A stretch of 54,343 nt of DNA from an uncultured Prevotella sp. (GCA_937922435.1 CAKZVT010000042.1:1-54343), one strand, 5' to 3'; positions 32,830 to 41,178 are shown, counted from the stretch's first letter. Translations and numbers: made by a program. The notes: a model not told the origin generated them from the sequence alone.

Positions 32830-33585
32830 ATGAAAAAAAACATAAGTTTCACGCTCAAGGTCTGGCGTCAGAACGGGCCTAAGGCAAAAGGACATTTTGA
32901 CACGTTCGAGATGAAGGACATACCGACGGACACTTCATTCCTCGAGATGTTGGACATCCTCAACGAGCAGCTCATCGAGGACGGCAAGGAGCCGTTCGTC
33001 TTCGACCACGACTGCCGCGAGGGCATCTGCGGCATGTGCTCGCTCTACATCAACGGCCATCCCCACGGCCCTGCGACCGGAGCTACCACCTGCCAGCTCT
33101 ACATGCGCCGCTTCAACGACGGCGACGTAATCACCGTAGAGCCGTGGCGTTCGGCCGCGTTCCCAGTAATCAAGGACTGCATGGTTGACCGCGGAGCGTT
33201 CGACAAAATCATACAGGCCGGCGGATACGTCAGCGTGCGCACAGGCCAGCCGCAGGACGCAAACGCCATCCTCATACCGAAGGAGGCTGCCGACGAGGCT
33301 ATGGACTGCGCTACCTGCATCGGTTGCGGCGCGTGCGTTGCAGCCTGCAAGAACGGTTCGGCGATGCTCTTCGTCAGCTCAAAGGTCAGCCAGCTCGCAC
33401 TGCTGCCCCAGGGTCGCCCCGAAGCGGCAAAGCGTGCCAAGGCTATGGTGATGAAGATGGAAGAGCTTGGCTTCGGCAACTGCACCAACACACGTGCATG
33501 CGAGGCCGAGTGCCCCAAGAACGAGTCCATCGCCAACATCGCCCGCCTGAACCGCGAGTTCATCAAGGCGAAGCTGAACGACTAA
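32830..33585 (+). CDS. sdhB: Succinate dehydrogenase/fumarate reductase iron-sulfur subunit
   Basis: 251 residues. The [2Fe-2S] cluster ligands are Cys62, Cys67, Cys70 and Cys88 (DCREGICGMCSLY...TTCQ). The [4Fe-4S] and [3Fe-4S] centres are in CATCIGCGACVAACKNGS (about 160-175) and NCTNTRACEAECPKN. It passes electrons from the SdhC hemes to FAD. Last gene of the operon; a TATCTTTG box starts 10 bases after its stop. Confidence 0.96.
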   Translation: MKKNISFTLKVWRQNGPKAKGHFDTFEMKDIPTDTSFLEMLDILNEQLIEDGKEPFVFDHDCREGICGMCSLYINGHPHGPATGATTCQLYMRRFNDGDVITVEPWRSAAFPVIKDCMVDRGAFDKIIQAGGYVSVRTGQPQDANAILIPKEAADEAMDCATCIGCGACVAACKNGSAMLFVSSKVSQLALLPQGRPEAAKRAKAMVMKMEELGFGNCTNTRACEAECPKNESIANIARLNREFIKAKLND

Positions 33586-33594
33586 GATTTTATC

Positions 33595-33602
33595 TATCTT
33601 TG
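33595..33602 (+). promoter_or_regulatory. Orphan -7 box TATCTTTG
   Basis: Exact TAnnTTTG nine bases beyond the sdhB stop, with no gene for about 490 bases downstream. It could start a small RNA or be fortuitous. Confidence 0.3.
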
Positions 33603-33685
33603 TATTTTACATAATTTATGTTTGCGGCGGTGTGCAGTGATGCGCGCCGCCGTTTTTCGTGCCCCTCGCCGCGCCGTGGCGTGCG

Positions 33686-33770
33686 GAAGGCGGCCTTTCG
33701 CGCTGCAAGAGGTCATGTTTCGGCGTGCGAAAGGCCGTCTTTCGTCCTGCAAGACACGGCCTTTCGCAAC
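33686..33770. repeat. Family A REP-like cluster
   Basis: GGAAGGCGGCCTTTCGC, GAAAGGCCGTCTTTCG and ACACGGCCTTTCGCAA words. The gap 33586-34096 holds this cluster plus a TTGACAATTTGTCG stretch at 33867-33880 and a TTGTC/GACAA inverted repeat near 33928-33947; no gene was recognised. Confidence 0.7.
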
Positions 33771-34096
33771 ACGTTGGCTGTCAGGTGGTTGCGCAGGCCG
33801 TCATGTGTGGCGCGGCGTAATGCTTTGCGCGGTGGCGCGGAACGGGGTGGGGCAGGGTGGCGGTGGTTGACAATTTGTCGTTAAACAAGTGTTAGAATGA
33901 TTAAAATATTTAATCTTTGCTGACTTATTGTCGGCAAAACATGACAACAAGTCAAGATTTGTAAGTGGCACGGATGTTGCATGTTGGTTGGTGAAAGCTT
34001 CAAGCGAGAGCGAGGGGCAATCGAAGGAAGCGGAGCCCGAAAGGGCCGAGCGACCGGATGACAACAATAAAAAACAAAAACAAGGAGGATTAAATT

Positions 34097-34528
34097 ATGG
34101 CTATGTTACCAGTTTTCGGACGCAACACTTGGATGCCCGATGTATTCAATGACTTTTTCGACAACGACTTCATGACGCGCGCCAACGCCACCGCGCCGGC
34201 AATCAACGTTAAGGAGAGCGACACGGCGTACACCGTAGAGCTTGCCGCTCCAGGGCTTAAGAAGGAGGATTTCAACGTCAACATCGACCGCGACGGCAAC
34301 CTGCACATCCGTATGGAGAGCAAGGCCGAGAAGAAGGACGAGGACAAGAAGAGCCACTACCTGCGCCGCGAGTTCTCTTACTCTAAGTTCGAGCAGACGC
34401 TGCTCCTGCCCGACGACGTCAACAAGGACGGCATCGAGGCCAAAGTCAACGACGGAGTGCTCACCGTCAACCTGCCCAAGACCGAGAAGAAAGAGGACAA
34501 GGCGCTGAAGCAGATTGAGGTGAAATAA
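34097..34528 (+). CDS. Small heat shock protein, Hsp20/alpha-crystallin family
   Basis: 143 residues. The alpha-crystallin domain spans about 36-135 (PAINVKESDTAYTVELAAPG, FNVNIDRDGNLHIRME, YLRREFSYSKFEQTLLLPDD, DGVLTVNLPK). The C-terminal IEV fits the I-x-I/V motif used for assembly. It is an ATP-independent holdase for unfolding proteins. A strong Shine-Dalgarno AAGGAGGA (34082-34089) precedes the start, unusual in Bacteroidota. A rho-independent terminator at 34610 ends the unit. No CIRCE operator was seen upstream. Confidence 0.95.
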   Translation: MAMLPVFGRNTWMPDVFNDFFDNDFMTRANATAPAINVKESDTAYTVELAAPGLKKEDFNVNIDRDGNLHIRMESKAEKKDEDKKSHYLRREFSYSKFEQTLLLPDDVNKDGIEAKVNDGVLTVNLPKTEKKEDKALKQIEVK

Positions 34529-34529
34529 G

Positions 34530-34556
34530 AGCCTTCGGGAAAGGTAAAAAGGTAAA
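34530..34556 (+). repeat. 27-bp inverted repeat arm, family D (left)
   Basis: AGCCTTCGGGAAAGG followed by family D words; its perfect inverse is at 34660-34686. The two arms enclose the hsp20 terminator. Confidence 0.8.
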
Positions 34557-34609
34557 AAAGTAAAAAGGTAAAACCATTTTAGGGCTTAATTAAATGGAAA
34601 TGTGGAAGT

Positions 34610-34644
34610 CCCTGCTGTTGGAAACAACAGCAGGGATTTTTGTT
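34610..34644 (+). terminator. Rho-independent terminator after hsp20
   Basis: Perfect 11-bp stem CCCTGCTGTTG/CAACAGCAGGG with a GAAA tetraloop, followed by ATTTTTGTT. Confidence 0.88.
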
Positions 34645-34659
34645 ATTCAATCAGTAATG

Positions 34660-34724
34660 TTTACCTTTTTACCTTTCCCGAAGGCTTTTTACCTTTTTAC
34701 TTTTTTACCGTTTTACCTTTACAA
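34660..34724 (-). repeat. Family D repeat block (right arm)
   Basis: TTTACCTTTTTACCTTTCCC and onward. The first 27 bases are the perfect inverse of 34530-34556. The block runs to within 17 bases of the MATE promoter box. Confidence 0.8.
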
Positions 34725-34740
34725 ACAGTCCTTTTCTTTG

Positions 34741-34748
34741 TACCTTTG
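34741..34748 (+). promoter_or_regulatory. -7 promoter box TACCTTTG for MATE gene
   Basis: Exact TAnnTTTG, ending only eight bases before the ATG at 34757, so the transcript would be nearly leaderless. Confidence 0.5.
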
Positions 34749-34756
34749 CAGCCGTT

Positions 34757-36124
34757 ATGGCTTCTGTTTACGCAAAATTAGACGAACGTTACGGTGCGCT
34801 GGTGCGCCTCGGCGTGCCCATTGTTGTGGGACAAATAGGCAACGTGGTGCTTGGCTTTGCCGACACGCTCATGGTGGGGCACCACTCCATGCAGGAGTTG
34901 GCAGCCGCCAGCTTCGTCAACACCATGTTCATGCTCGTCGTGCTGTTCGCTACGGGCTTCTCGTACAGCCTCACGCCCGTCGTAGGCAGCCTTTTCGGGC
35001 GCGGCGAGAGGGGTGCAATCGGCGAGGCGGTCAAGAACGGCCTCGCGGCCAACACCGGCCTCTCTGTGGCGCTTGTGGCGGTGCTGTCGGTGTTCTGCCT
35101 GAACATCCACCGCTTCGGCCAGCCCGAAGAGCTGCTCCCACTGATGCGTCCCTACCTGTGGGTCAACATCGCCTCGCTGCCCTTCCTGTGCTGTTTCAAT
35201 ACGTTCAAGCAGTTTTTCGACGGCGTAACCGATACCAAGACGCCGATGTACGTCATCATCGGCGGCAACCTTCTCAACATTTTCGGAAACTGGGTGCTCA
35301 TCTACGGCGAGCTGGGCGCGCCCGAGCTGGGCCTCTTCGGGGCAGGACTCTCCACGGCCCTGTCGCGCGTCGTCATGGCCGCGGCGTGCGCCCTGGTGTT
35401 CTTCCGGCACAGGCGTTACCGCGAGTACCGCGCCGGGTTCGCCTCGGGTCGTGTGAGCCGCGCCAGCGTCAGACGGCAGTCCGCGCTGGGTCTGCCTGTC
35501 GCCTTGCAGCTGGGCATGGAGAGCGCGGCCTTCTCCCTGTCGGCCATCTTCGTGGGATGGCTCGGCACTACGGCCCTGGCCGCCCATCAGGTCATGCTCA
35601 CCGTGTCGTCCGTGCTTTACATGGTCAACAGCGGCATGGCCGCCGCCGTGGCCGTGCGCGTAAGCTATTTCGCCGGACAGGGCGACTACGCCGCCGTCCG
35701 CCGCACGGCAGCCAGCGGCCTTCACGTAGTCCTTGCCATCGCTTTTACGCTGTCAGTGCCCATATTCCTGCTGCGCGGAGAGATGAGCTGGTGGTTCACC
35801 GACAGCGCCGAGGTGTGCTCGCTCGTGTCCGTCACGGTGTTCCCGCTCATCGCCTACCAGTTCGGCGACGGCCTCCAGTACACCTTCGCCAACGCGTTGA
35901 GGGGCATAGAGTGCGTCCGTCCGATGGTGTGGATAGCCTTCTTCTCCTACTTCGTGGTGTCGCTGCCGCTTGGCTGGCTGCTCGGCATACATTTAGGCTA
36001 CGGCCTCGTAGGCATCTGGTCGGCCTTCCCCGTGTGCCTGTCGCTGGCCGGCCTGCTCTATTTCCTGCGCTTTAGGAAGGAACTGAAGCCCCTCCCCAAC
36101 CCTCCCGAGGGAGGGAGAAAGTGA
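34757..36124 (+). CDS. MATE family efflux transporter
   Basis: 455 residues with about twelve hydrophobic membrane segments in two similar halves. The N-terminus LVRLGVPIVVGQIGNVVLGFADTLMVGH is the MATE hallmark, repeated in the second half as ALGLPVALQLGMESAAFSLSAIFVGWLG. MATE proteins export cationic drugs or metabolites using Na+ or H+ gradients; substrate unknown. The last residues (PLPNPPEGGRK) are encoded by a family B repeat at 36088-36118. The start follows a promoter box by eight bases, so either the mRNA is almost leaderless or a later start is used, though the N-terminus fits the family. Confidence 0.93.
   Translation: MASVYAKLDERYGALVRLGVPIVVGQIGNVVLGFADTLMVGHHSMQELAAASFVNTMFMLVVLFATGFSYSLTPVVGSLFGRGERGAIGEAVKNGLAANTGLSVALVAVLSVFCLNIHRFGQPEELLPLMRPYLWVNIASLPFLCCFNTFKQFFDGVTDTKTPMYVIIGGNLLNIFGNWVLIYGELGAPELGLFGAGLSTALSRVVMAAACALVFFRHRRYREYRAGFASGRVSRASVRRQSALGLPVALQLGMESAAFSLSAIFVGWLGTTALAAHQVMLTVSSVLYMVNSGMAAAVAVRVSYFAGQGDYAAVRRTAASGLHVVLAIAFTLSVPIFLLRGEMSWWFTDSAEVCSLVSVTVFPLIAYQFGDGLQYTFANALRGIECVRPMVWIAFFSYFVVSLPLGWLLGIHLGYGLVGIWSAFPVCLSLAGLLYFLRFRKELKPLPNPPEGGRK
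36088..36118. repeat. Family B hairpin inside the MATE 3' end
   Basis: GCCCCTCCCCAACCCTCCCG then AGGGAGGGAG, coding for the last residues of the MATE protein. Confidence 0.75.
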
Positions 36125-36132
36125 GTCCTTCG

Positions 36133-36199
36133 GTTAACGGTAAAAAGGAGAAACAGTGAATAATGTGAATGATTTGATGAAAGGTAAAACGGTAAAAAT
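36133..36199 (+). repeat. Family D repeat block
   Basis: GGTAAAAAGGAGAAACAG and GGTAAAACGGTAAAAATG words, running directly into the family A block at 36200. Confidence 0.65.
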
Positions 36200-36299
36200 G
36201 GCCTGTGGCGGAGCGTTTTGCAAAAGGCCGTGTTTTGCCTTCCGTTTTGCCGTCTTTTACAACGTGAAAGGCCGTCTTTCGCATCGCGAAAGACGGCCT
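36200..36299. repeat. 100-bp family A block, copy 1
   Basis: Contains AAAAGGCCGTGTTTTGCC and a GAAAGGCCGTCTTTCGCA hairpin. It is 98 of 100 bases identical to 39366-39465. Confidence 0.85.
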
Positions 36300-36303
36300 C
36301 TTG

Positions 36304-36580
36304 GGTTCATCCGCAAACCTGTTGGATGAAATAAAAACATTTGTTCATTATTTAATCATTACCGTCAATGAATTCATCCTATTATAATCCAGGCAGTCGG
36401 TAATTGTCATGCCGCACTCCGATGCGGCATCCAGTAAACATCCAATACGCCAAATGTTGCAGGCTGCATACACTGGATGCCGCATCGGAGTGCGGCATGA
36501 CAATTACCGACTGCCTGGATTAAAGCAGGGTGTTCTCATTAATAGAGCTTTACTTCATCCAACAGAACTGCGGATGAACC
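36304..36580. repeat. Family G nested palindromic element, copy 1
   Basis: Outer imperfect inverted arms begin GGTTCATCCGCA (36304) and end TGCGGATGAACC (36580). Nested inside are 50-bp arms at 36386-36435 and 36472-36521 that are perfect reverse complements, around a 36-base loop. A second copy is at 48184-48482. It is MITE-like: no open reading frame is convincing. Confidence 0.85.
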
Positions 36581-36759
36581 GCCTCTTGCATTTTGTCTTC
36601 GCGTCCGCCTGTTCAAGCCTGGCCGCAGGCTGCGCCGCTCCGGGTTGCGCCATTGTCGGCTGTGCGCAGTCAAAGGGCGTTTGGCCTGCCGTTGTGCATG
36701 TGATTATGGCTGTTTGTCAGAAATGTGTCATGTATTGCATCTATTTTGAAAAAATATGC

Positions 36760-36767
36760 TATATTTG
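36760..36767 (+). promoter_or_regulatory. -7 promoter box TATATTTG
   Basis: Exact TAnnTTTG, 40 bp before the ATG at 36808 of the type IX cargo gene. The 36581-36759 stretch shows nothing recognisable. Confidence 0.6.
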
Positions 36768-36807
36768 CAGGATGCTTCATATATGTTTAACCTAAATCAA
36801 TTTTGAC

Positions 36808-36945
36808 ATGAAGAAGATTTTTACCCTTGCAACGGGTGCGGTTGTCGCCGCGCTTCTCGGGGCGAGCCTTCCGGCAAACGCCCAACCACGGCTAAATCCC
36901 GTAGGACGGCCTGTTTTTACCCCCCCCTTGCCGGTAGCCTGCTGA
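36808..36945 (+). pseudogene. Signal-peptide part of the frameshifted cargo gene
   Basis: 45 codons: MKKIFTLATGAVVAALLGAS then LPANAQ, a textbook signal peptide with cleavage after NAQ, followed by PRLNPVGRPVFTPP and a stop. An eight-C run (36920-36927) lies at the point where the reading frame must change to continue into the 757-residue body. Nine or six Cs would join the two frames. It has its own -7 box at 36760. It could be a phase-variable ON/OFF switch, a true mutation, or a sequencing error in the homopolymer. Confidence 0.7.
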
Positions 36946-36974
36946 CTGCCGACGAAGGCTCTGAAGCCAAAGTA

Positions 36975-39248
36975 TTGCTTGAAGAGGACTTCTCGCTCTT
37001 CACTGCCGGTACTGAAGCACAGCCCGACGCCAAAAACCTGTCGGACAACGTAACGGGGGAAATCCCCTCAACCTACACACATACGCCCGGATGGTACGGA
37101 GCTGCGGTAAGGCAGGCCGGCGGCGTATGCGCGGTGATGCTCGGAAAGTTCACCGAAGACGGACAGAGCTACACCGAACTGCCCGGCTACCTCATCACCC
37201 CTGTGGGCAACTACGCCGGAAACATTACGGTTGCGTTCCGCGCGCGCTTGGCCGACGGGCAGGAACTTGAGGGCGACCTCATGACGGTAAGCCTGCAAGA
37301 CAATTCGGGCGAGCTGGAAAAACAGACCGTGGAAGTGGGCACGTCGTGGAAAACCTGCGAGGCGCACTTCACCAAGGGCGGGTTCTCCGGGTGCATCCTC
37401 CAGCTGTCTATGGCCAAGGGAGCGGTGCTGCTGGACGACATCAAGGTGACGAGCGTAGCCACGTCAATCATCCCTCCTGTAGCGACCGCGGCTACAGATT
37501 ATACCGCCGACGGCTTCACTGCCAACTGGCAGCCTACCGACGAAGCCGAGAGCTACCTGTTAAGCGTATATGAAACCGACATAAGCAAGTCTACCGTCAC
37601 CGAGGGCTTTGACGGCATCAGGAGGACGGCCGACGGCAAGGTGGACGCCTCTTCGCCCAACTATCCCGAGGGATGGACCATCGTACTGGGGCAGGGCGAC
37701 GGCGTACAGCTGGCCGACGAGGGGCTTGACGGCTCGCAGGCGCTGGTGCTCGGCGAGACCAACGACTGGCTACAGACGCCCAGGTTCGACGCTCCCGTCA
37801 TCGACTTCAAGTTCTTCGCCAAAAACATCTCTGCCGACCCCGTCAACGCAAGCACGCTCAAGGTCAACGTGATGGTTGAGAATGGCGGCAAGGAAGAGTG
37901 GTACAACCTCGGCCAAATCGACATCGAGCGCATCTCGACCGAGGGCGAATACATCTCCATCGCCAACAACCTGACGGGCGAAATAAGGCAAATCAACATG
38001 GTGTTCGAGAAAAACGCCAACGACGAGGGCAAGGAGCCGATGGTTGCCATCGACCAGGTGTCGTACATGACGCAGCTTGGCGGCACGCCGTTGTTCACCG
38101 ACCGCGAGGTCAAGGCCACGTCATACAAGGTTACCGGCATAAAGACCGGCGTAGACTATGTGTACACCGTGAAGGCGCGCAATGCCGAGTTTACTTCGGC
38201 CTCGTCAAATACCGTGCCCGTGCTCGACCTCCTTCCGCCCGCGCTCGACAAGGCTGCTGACGTGTCCGAGGGCGGATATACGGCCCGGTGGCAGCCCGTG
38301 GATAAGGCCGACGGCTACTATGTGCGCAACTTCCGCGTGTACACCGTGCCCGAAACCAAGGAGACCGTCTTGCTCGAAGAGGACTTTGACAAGGTGACCT
38401 CGGGGTCGGAGAGCATGCCTAATTCGCTCTACAACTGGTTCAGCCCGTCGTCTTTGGACGATTATACTGCCACTGCCGGATGGTTAGGCCAGAACAATAC
38501 GACCATCGCCGGGATGATGGGCTGCGACGCCGGAGGCTTCATCGGTTCTCCCGGACTTATCCAGACACCGGCCATGAACCTGTCAGGCAACGGCGGCAAG
38601 TTCACCGTAACCATAACCGCATGCGGCGGAATGGGGTCTGAAGGCGACTCGCTCGTGGTGCAGGCCGGTACGAGTGTCTATAAGAAAGCCAAGCTCGCAG
38701 GCGAGTACGAGCCGGTTGAAGTCAAGCTCGAGTTCGACAACGGAGAGGCCGACATGGCACTGTTGCTTTACAGCAATACCGGCCAGATGCTCTTCATTGA
38801 CGACATCAAGGTGTCGCAGGTGGTAGAGGCCGGTTCGCAGGTCATCACCGAGGAGGGCAACGGTTACACCTTCGGCGACGTCACTTCGTACACGTTCGAC
38901 GGGCTGGAGCAGGGCGATGACGAGACGTTCGGCTACCGCGTGTACGCTTACCGCTTGTTCTGCGGACAGGAAGTCTACTCCCTGTCAGGCAGGATGGAGC
39001 TTGTCGACCTTACAGACGAAAGTTTAGGCGTAGGCCGGGTTGAGGCCGACGGCACAAGCGTTTACGTTGCAGGGCGCAGCCTCCACGTAGTGTCGGCCGG
39101 TGAGCAGCGCGTCGTTGTCTACACTCTTGACGGCCGTGCCGTCATCGACACCGAAGCCCGCGCCGGGCGCAACGTGTACACTCTGCCGCAGCCGGGTGTA
39201 TATGTGGTGAAGGCCGGCGGCCATGTCGCCAAGGTAATGGCGAGGTAA
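36975..39248 (+). CDS. Type IX secreted protein with jelly-roll and Fn3-like domains (frameshifted from its signal peptide)
   Basis: About 757 residues. The body frame is open from about 36920; 36975 is only a TTG and probably not the true start. Two similar jelly-roll modules of the choice-of-anchor/MAM-like type begin LLEEDFSLFTAGTEAQPD and LLEEDFDKVTSGSESMP, each ending near LLDDIKVT or LFIDDIKVS. Fibronectin III-like parts are seen (DYTADGFTANWQPTDEAESY, GGYTARWQPVDKADGYYV, VDYVYTVKARN). The C-terminus (VVYTLDGRAVIDTEARAGR, VYTLPQPGVYVVKAGG) resembles a type A type IX sorting domain, so the protein should be displayed or released. The ligand or substrate is unknown, and no catalytic motif was seen. 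Flanked by 100-bp direct repeats. Confidence 0.82.
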   Translation: MLEEDFSLFTAGTEAQPDAKNLSDNVTGEIPSTYTHTPGWYGAAVRQAGGVCAVMLGKFTEDGQSYTELPGYLITPVGNYAGNITVAFRARLADGQELEGDLMTVSLQDNSGELEKQTVEVGTSWKTCEAHFTKGGFSGCILQLSMAKGAVLLDDIKVTSVATSIIPPVATAATDYTADGFTANWQPTDEAESYLLSVYETDISKSTVTEGFDGIRRTADGKVDASSPNYPEGWTIVLGQGDGVQLADEGLDGSQALVLGETNDWLQTPRFDAPVIDFKFFAKNISADPVNASTLKVNVMVENGGKEEWYNLGQIDIERISTEGEYISIANNLTGEIRQINMVFEKNANDEGKEPMVAIDQVSYMTQLGGTPLFTDREVKATSYKVTGIKTGVDYVYTVKARNAEFTSASSNTVPVLDLLPPALDKAADVSEGGYTARWQPVDKADGYYVRNFRVYTVPETKETVLLEEDFDKVTSGSESMPNSLYNWFSPSSLDDYTATAGWLGQNNTTIAGMMGCDAGGFIGSPGLIQTPAMNLSGNGGKFTVTITACGGMGSEGDSLVVQAGTSVYKKAKLAGEYEPVEVKLEFDNGEADMALLLYSNTGQMLFIDDIKVSQVVEAGSQVITEEGNGYTFGDVTSYTFDGLEQGDDETFGYRVYAYRLFCGQEVYSLSGRMELVDLTDESLGVGRVEADGTSVYVAGRSLHVVSAGEQRVVVYTLDGRAVIDTEARAGRNVYTLPQPGVYVVKAGGHVAKVMAR

Positions 39249-39284
39249 CGCAGTCTTGCACGTAGTCAGATAAAAGCCTACGAG

Positions 39285-39364
39285 GAAAGGTAAAAAGGTA
39301 AAAAAGTAAAACGGTGAAACGATTTAATGAAGGGTAAAACGGTAAAAAAGTAAAAAGGTGAAAA
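39285..39364 (+). repeat. Family D repeat block (left arm)
   Basis: GGTAAAAAGGTAAAAAAG and related words. With 39470-39550 it forms an inverted pair around the family A block. Confidence 0.75.
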
Positions 39365-39365
39365 C

Positions 39366-39465
39366 GGCCTGTGGCGGAGCGTTTTGCAAAAGGCCGTGTT
39401 TCGCCTTCCGTTTTGCCGTCTTTTACAACGTAAAAGGCCGTCTTTCGCATCGCGAAAGACGGCCT
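39366..39465. repeat. 100-bp family A block, copy 2
   Basis: 98 of 100 bases identical to 36200-36299, same orientation. The gap 39249-39570 holds only this D-A-D composite. Confidence 0.85.
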
Positions 39466-39469
39466 TTTG

Positions 39470-39550
39470 GTTTTACCTTTTTACTTTTTTACCTTTTAAC
39501 CTTTCCCAAAGGCTTTTTACCTTTTTACCCTTTTACCTTTTTACCTTTAA
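39470..39550 (-). repeat. Family D repeat block (right arm)
   Basis: TTTTACCTTTTTACTTTTTT and related words, inverse of 39285-39364, ending 21 bases from the carboxylesterase stop. Confidence 0.75.
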
Positions 39551-39570
39551 CCGAGGGGGCTTCACTTTTT

Positions 39571-41178
39571 TCACTTTCCCCACACCACTTCGTCCACCGT
39601 GCGGTAGCAGTTCTCCAGCTGCGCGTCGGCCTTCTCGTGCGTGTCGACGCCTATTTGCATTACGGGCGGCACGCTGTGGCCGTTTACCGCCTGCCACGTG
39701 GGCAGTCCGAGGCCGTTGGGGTCGCCTGTCTTTATGAAGTTGAGGTAGTAGCCTTGGAAGATGGCCGACACGGTGAAGTCCTGCGGCTGCCAGTCGTACA
39801 CGCGGTTGGTGGGCAGCGTGCCCATTGCATATTCTATGTCGGCCGAGTGTACCGCGCCGGTGGCCGCAGGCGCGTCGGCCTCGCCCTCGGCCTTGTCTTT
39901 CACTCCCCCGGCCAGTCCGGCCACCTTTCCGCTTATGCGCATTGCCGGGCGCGGATGGGTGTAGAGGTAGCGGTAGACGGGCATGCCGCTTGTCCTGGCG
40001 TGCATGTCGCACCACTTCCACGTGCCGAAGGCCACGAACATGTCGGCTCCCAGCTGTGCTCCGGGCTGTCCGGCCACGTCGGCGTCAGTCCTTATTCCGT
40101 ATGCCTCGATTATGCGGTCGGTGTCGTTGCCGAAGCGAGGGGTCAGCGCCTCGCGCAGCGAAGCCTCCGTCATGGGGCGTCCGCCGAGCACAGCCGTTAC
40201 GGGCATCTCGGCCGAGTTCCAGCCAACGAGCAGCGGCACGCGCGCCTGGCGGCCTGCGGCGTAGGTCTCGACGGGTTGTTCCGTCAGGAAGTAACGGTCT
40301 ATGTTGTACATCCGTTCCATGCCCGTGCCTGCGGCCTTTGCCAGCAGTTCGTCGGCCGGCATTGCCCTCATCTCCTTCAGGTTCTTGCATCCTATGGCCT
40401 TCATCACGGCCATTCCGGCCTTCTCGGCCTCTTCGAGCGTGGCAATCTTGCTGTATGCCATGACCGACGCGCTTGAGCCTATGGCCTGCGCGAACAGCCC
40501 CTTGCACAGCGGCGAGGCCATAAGCGCGCTGACCGAGGCCGACCCTGCCGACTCGCCTGCTATGGTGATGCGCTCCGGGTCGCCGCCGAAGGCCGCTATG
40601 TTGTCCTGCAACCAGCGTATGGCCGCCGCCTGGTCGAGGAATCCGTAGTTGCCCGAGCCTTTGTAACTGGTCTCCTTTGACAGTTCGGGATGCGCCATGA
40701 AGCCGAACACTCCCTCGCGGTAGTTGGCCGTTACCGATATTATTCCGCGCCGCGCCATCGACTCTCCGGCGTAGCGAGGCTCGCTGCCCGAACCGGCCAT
40801 AAGCCCTCCGCCGTTGAAGTATATGAGCACGGGCAGCCGCTCGGTCATCGTCTCCGCCGGTGTCCAGATGTTAAGGTAGAGGCAGTCTTCGCTGTATTCC
40901 GACGTGCCGAAGTTCATGTCGCCGAAGAGGTTTTGCTGCATCGGGTTGGGGCCGAAGTGCTTTGCCTGGCGCACGCCCGTCCACGGCTTCACGGGCTGCG
41001 GCGCTTTCCAGCGCAGCTCCCCGACTGGAGGCTGGGCGAAGGGCACGCCCTTGAACACCTTGATGCCCGACTCGTATGTGCCTTCGAGCACGCCGCACGC
41101 GGTCTTGGCCTGCGGCCCTTGTGCGCCGGCCGACATCGTTACGAGCGCCAGCGCGAGTGAGATGATGAGTTTTTTCAT
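39571..41178 (-). CDS. Secreted type B carboxylesterase
   Basis: 535 residues with a signal peptide (MKKLIISLALALVTMSAGAQ). Family features: GVLEGTYESGIKVFKGVPFA near the N-terminus, oxyanion-hole FNGGGLMAGSG, nucleophile Ser210 in GESAGSAS, a catalytic acid candidate in VGWNSAEMP, and a His candidate in VHSADIEYAMG. It hydrolyses ester bonds in the periplasm or outside; in Prevotella such enzymes may deacylate plant cell wall esters, but the substrate is not indicated here. The start overlaps the stop of the upstream methyltransferase by four bases (ATGA), an odd partner for a secreted enzyme. Confidence 0.92.
   Translation of the reverse strand: MKKLIISLALALVTMSAGAQGPQAKTACGVLEGTYESGIKVFKGVPFAQPPVGELRWKAPQPVKPWTGVRQAKHFGPNPMQQNLFGDMNFGTSEYSEDCLYLNIWTPAETMTERLPVLIYFNGGGLMAGSGSEPRYAGESMARRGIISVTANYREGVFGFMAHPELSKETSYKGSGNYGFLDQAAAIRWLQDNIAAFGGDPERITIAGESAGSASVSALMASPLCKGLFAQAIGSSASVMAYSKIATLEEAEKAGMAVMKAIGCKNLKEMRAMPADELLAKAAGTGMERMYNIDRYFLTEQPVETYAAGRQARVPLLVGWNSAEMPVTAVLGGRPMTEASLREALTPRFGNDTDRIIEAYGIRTDADVAGQPGAQLGADMFVAFGTWKWCDMHARTSGMPVYRYLYTHPRPAMRISGKVAGLAGGVKDKAEGEADAPAATGAVHSADIEYAMGTLPTNRVYDWQPQDFTVSAIFQGYYLNFIKTGDPNGLGLPTWQAVNGHSVPPVMQIGVDTHEKADAQLENCYRTVDEVVWGK

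Noticed and set aside
33867..33950. CIRCE or sigma-32 type heat-shock control upstream of hsp20
   Set aside because: No TTAGCACTC-N9-GAGTGCTAA. The TTGACA and TAGAAT words are 20 bp apart and Bacteroidota use a different primary sigma consensus, so I do not call a promoter.
36409..36795. 128-codon frame over element G and the cargo promoter
   Set aside because: Begins inside the palindrome and overlaps a promoter; no protein character.
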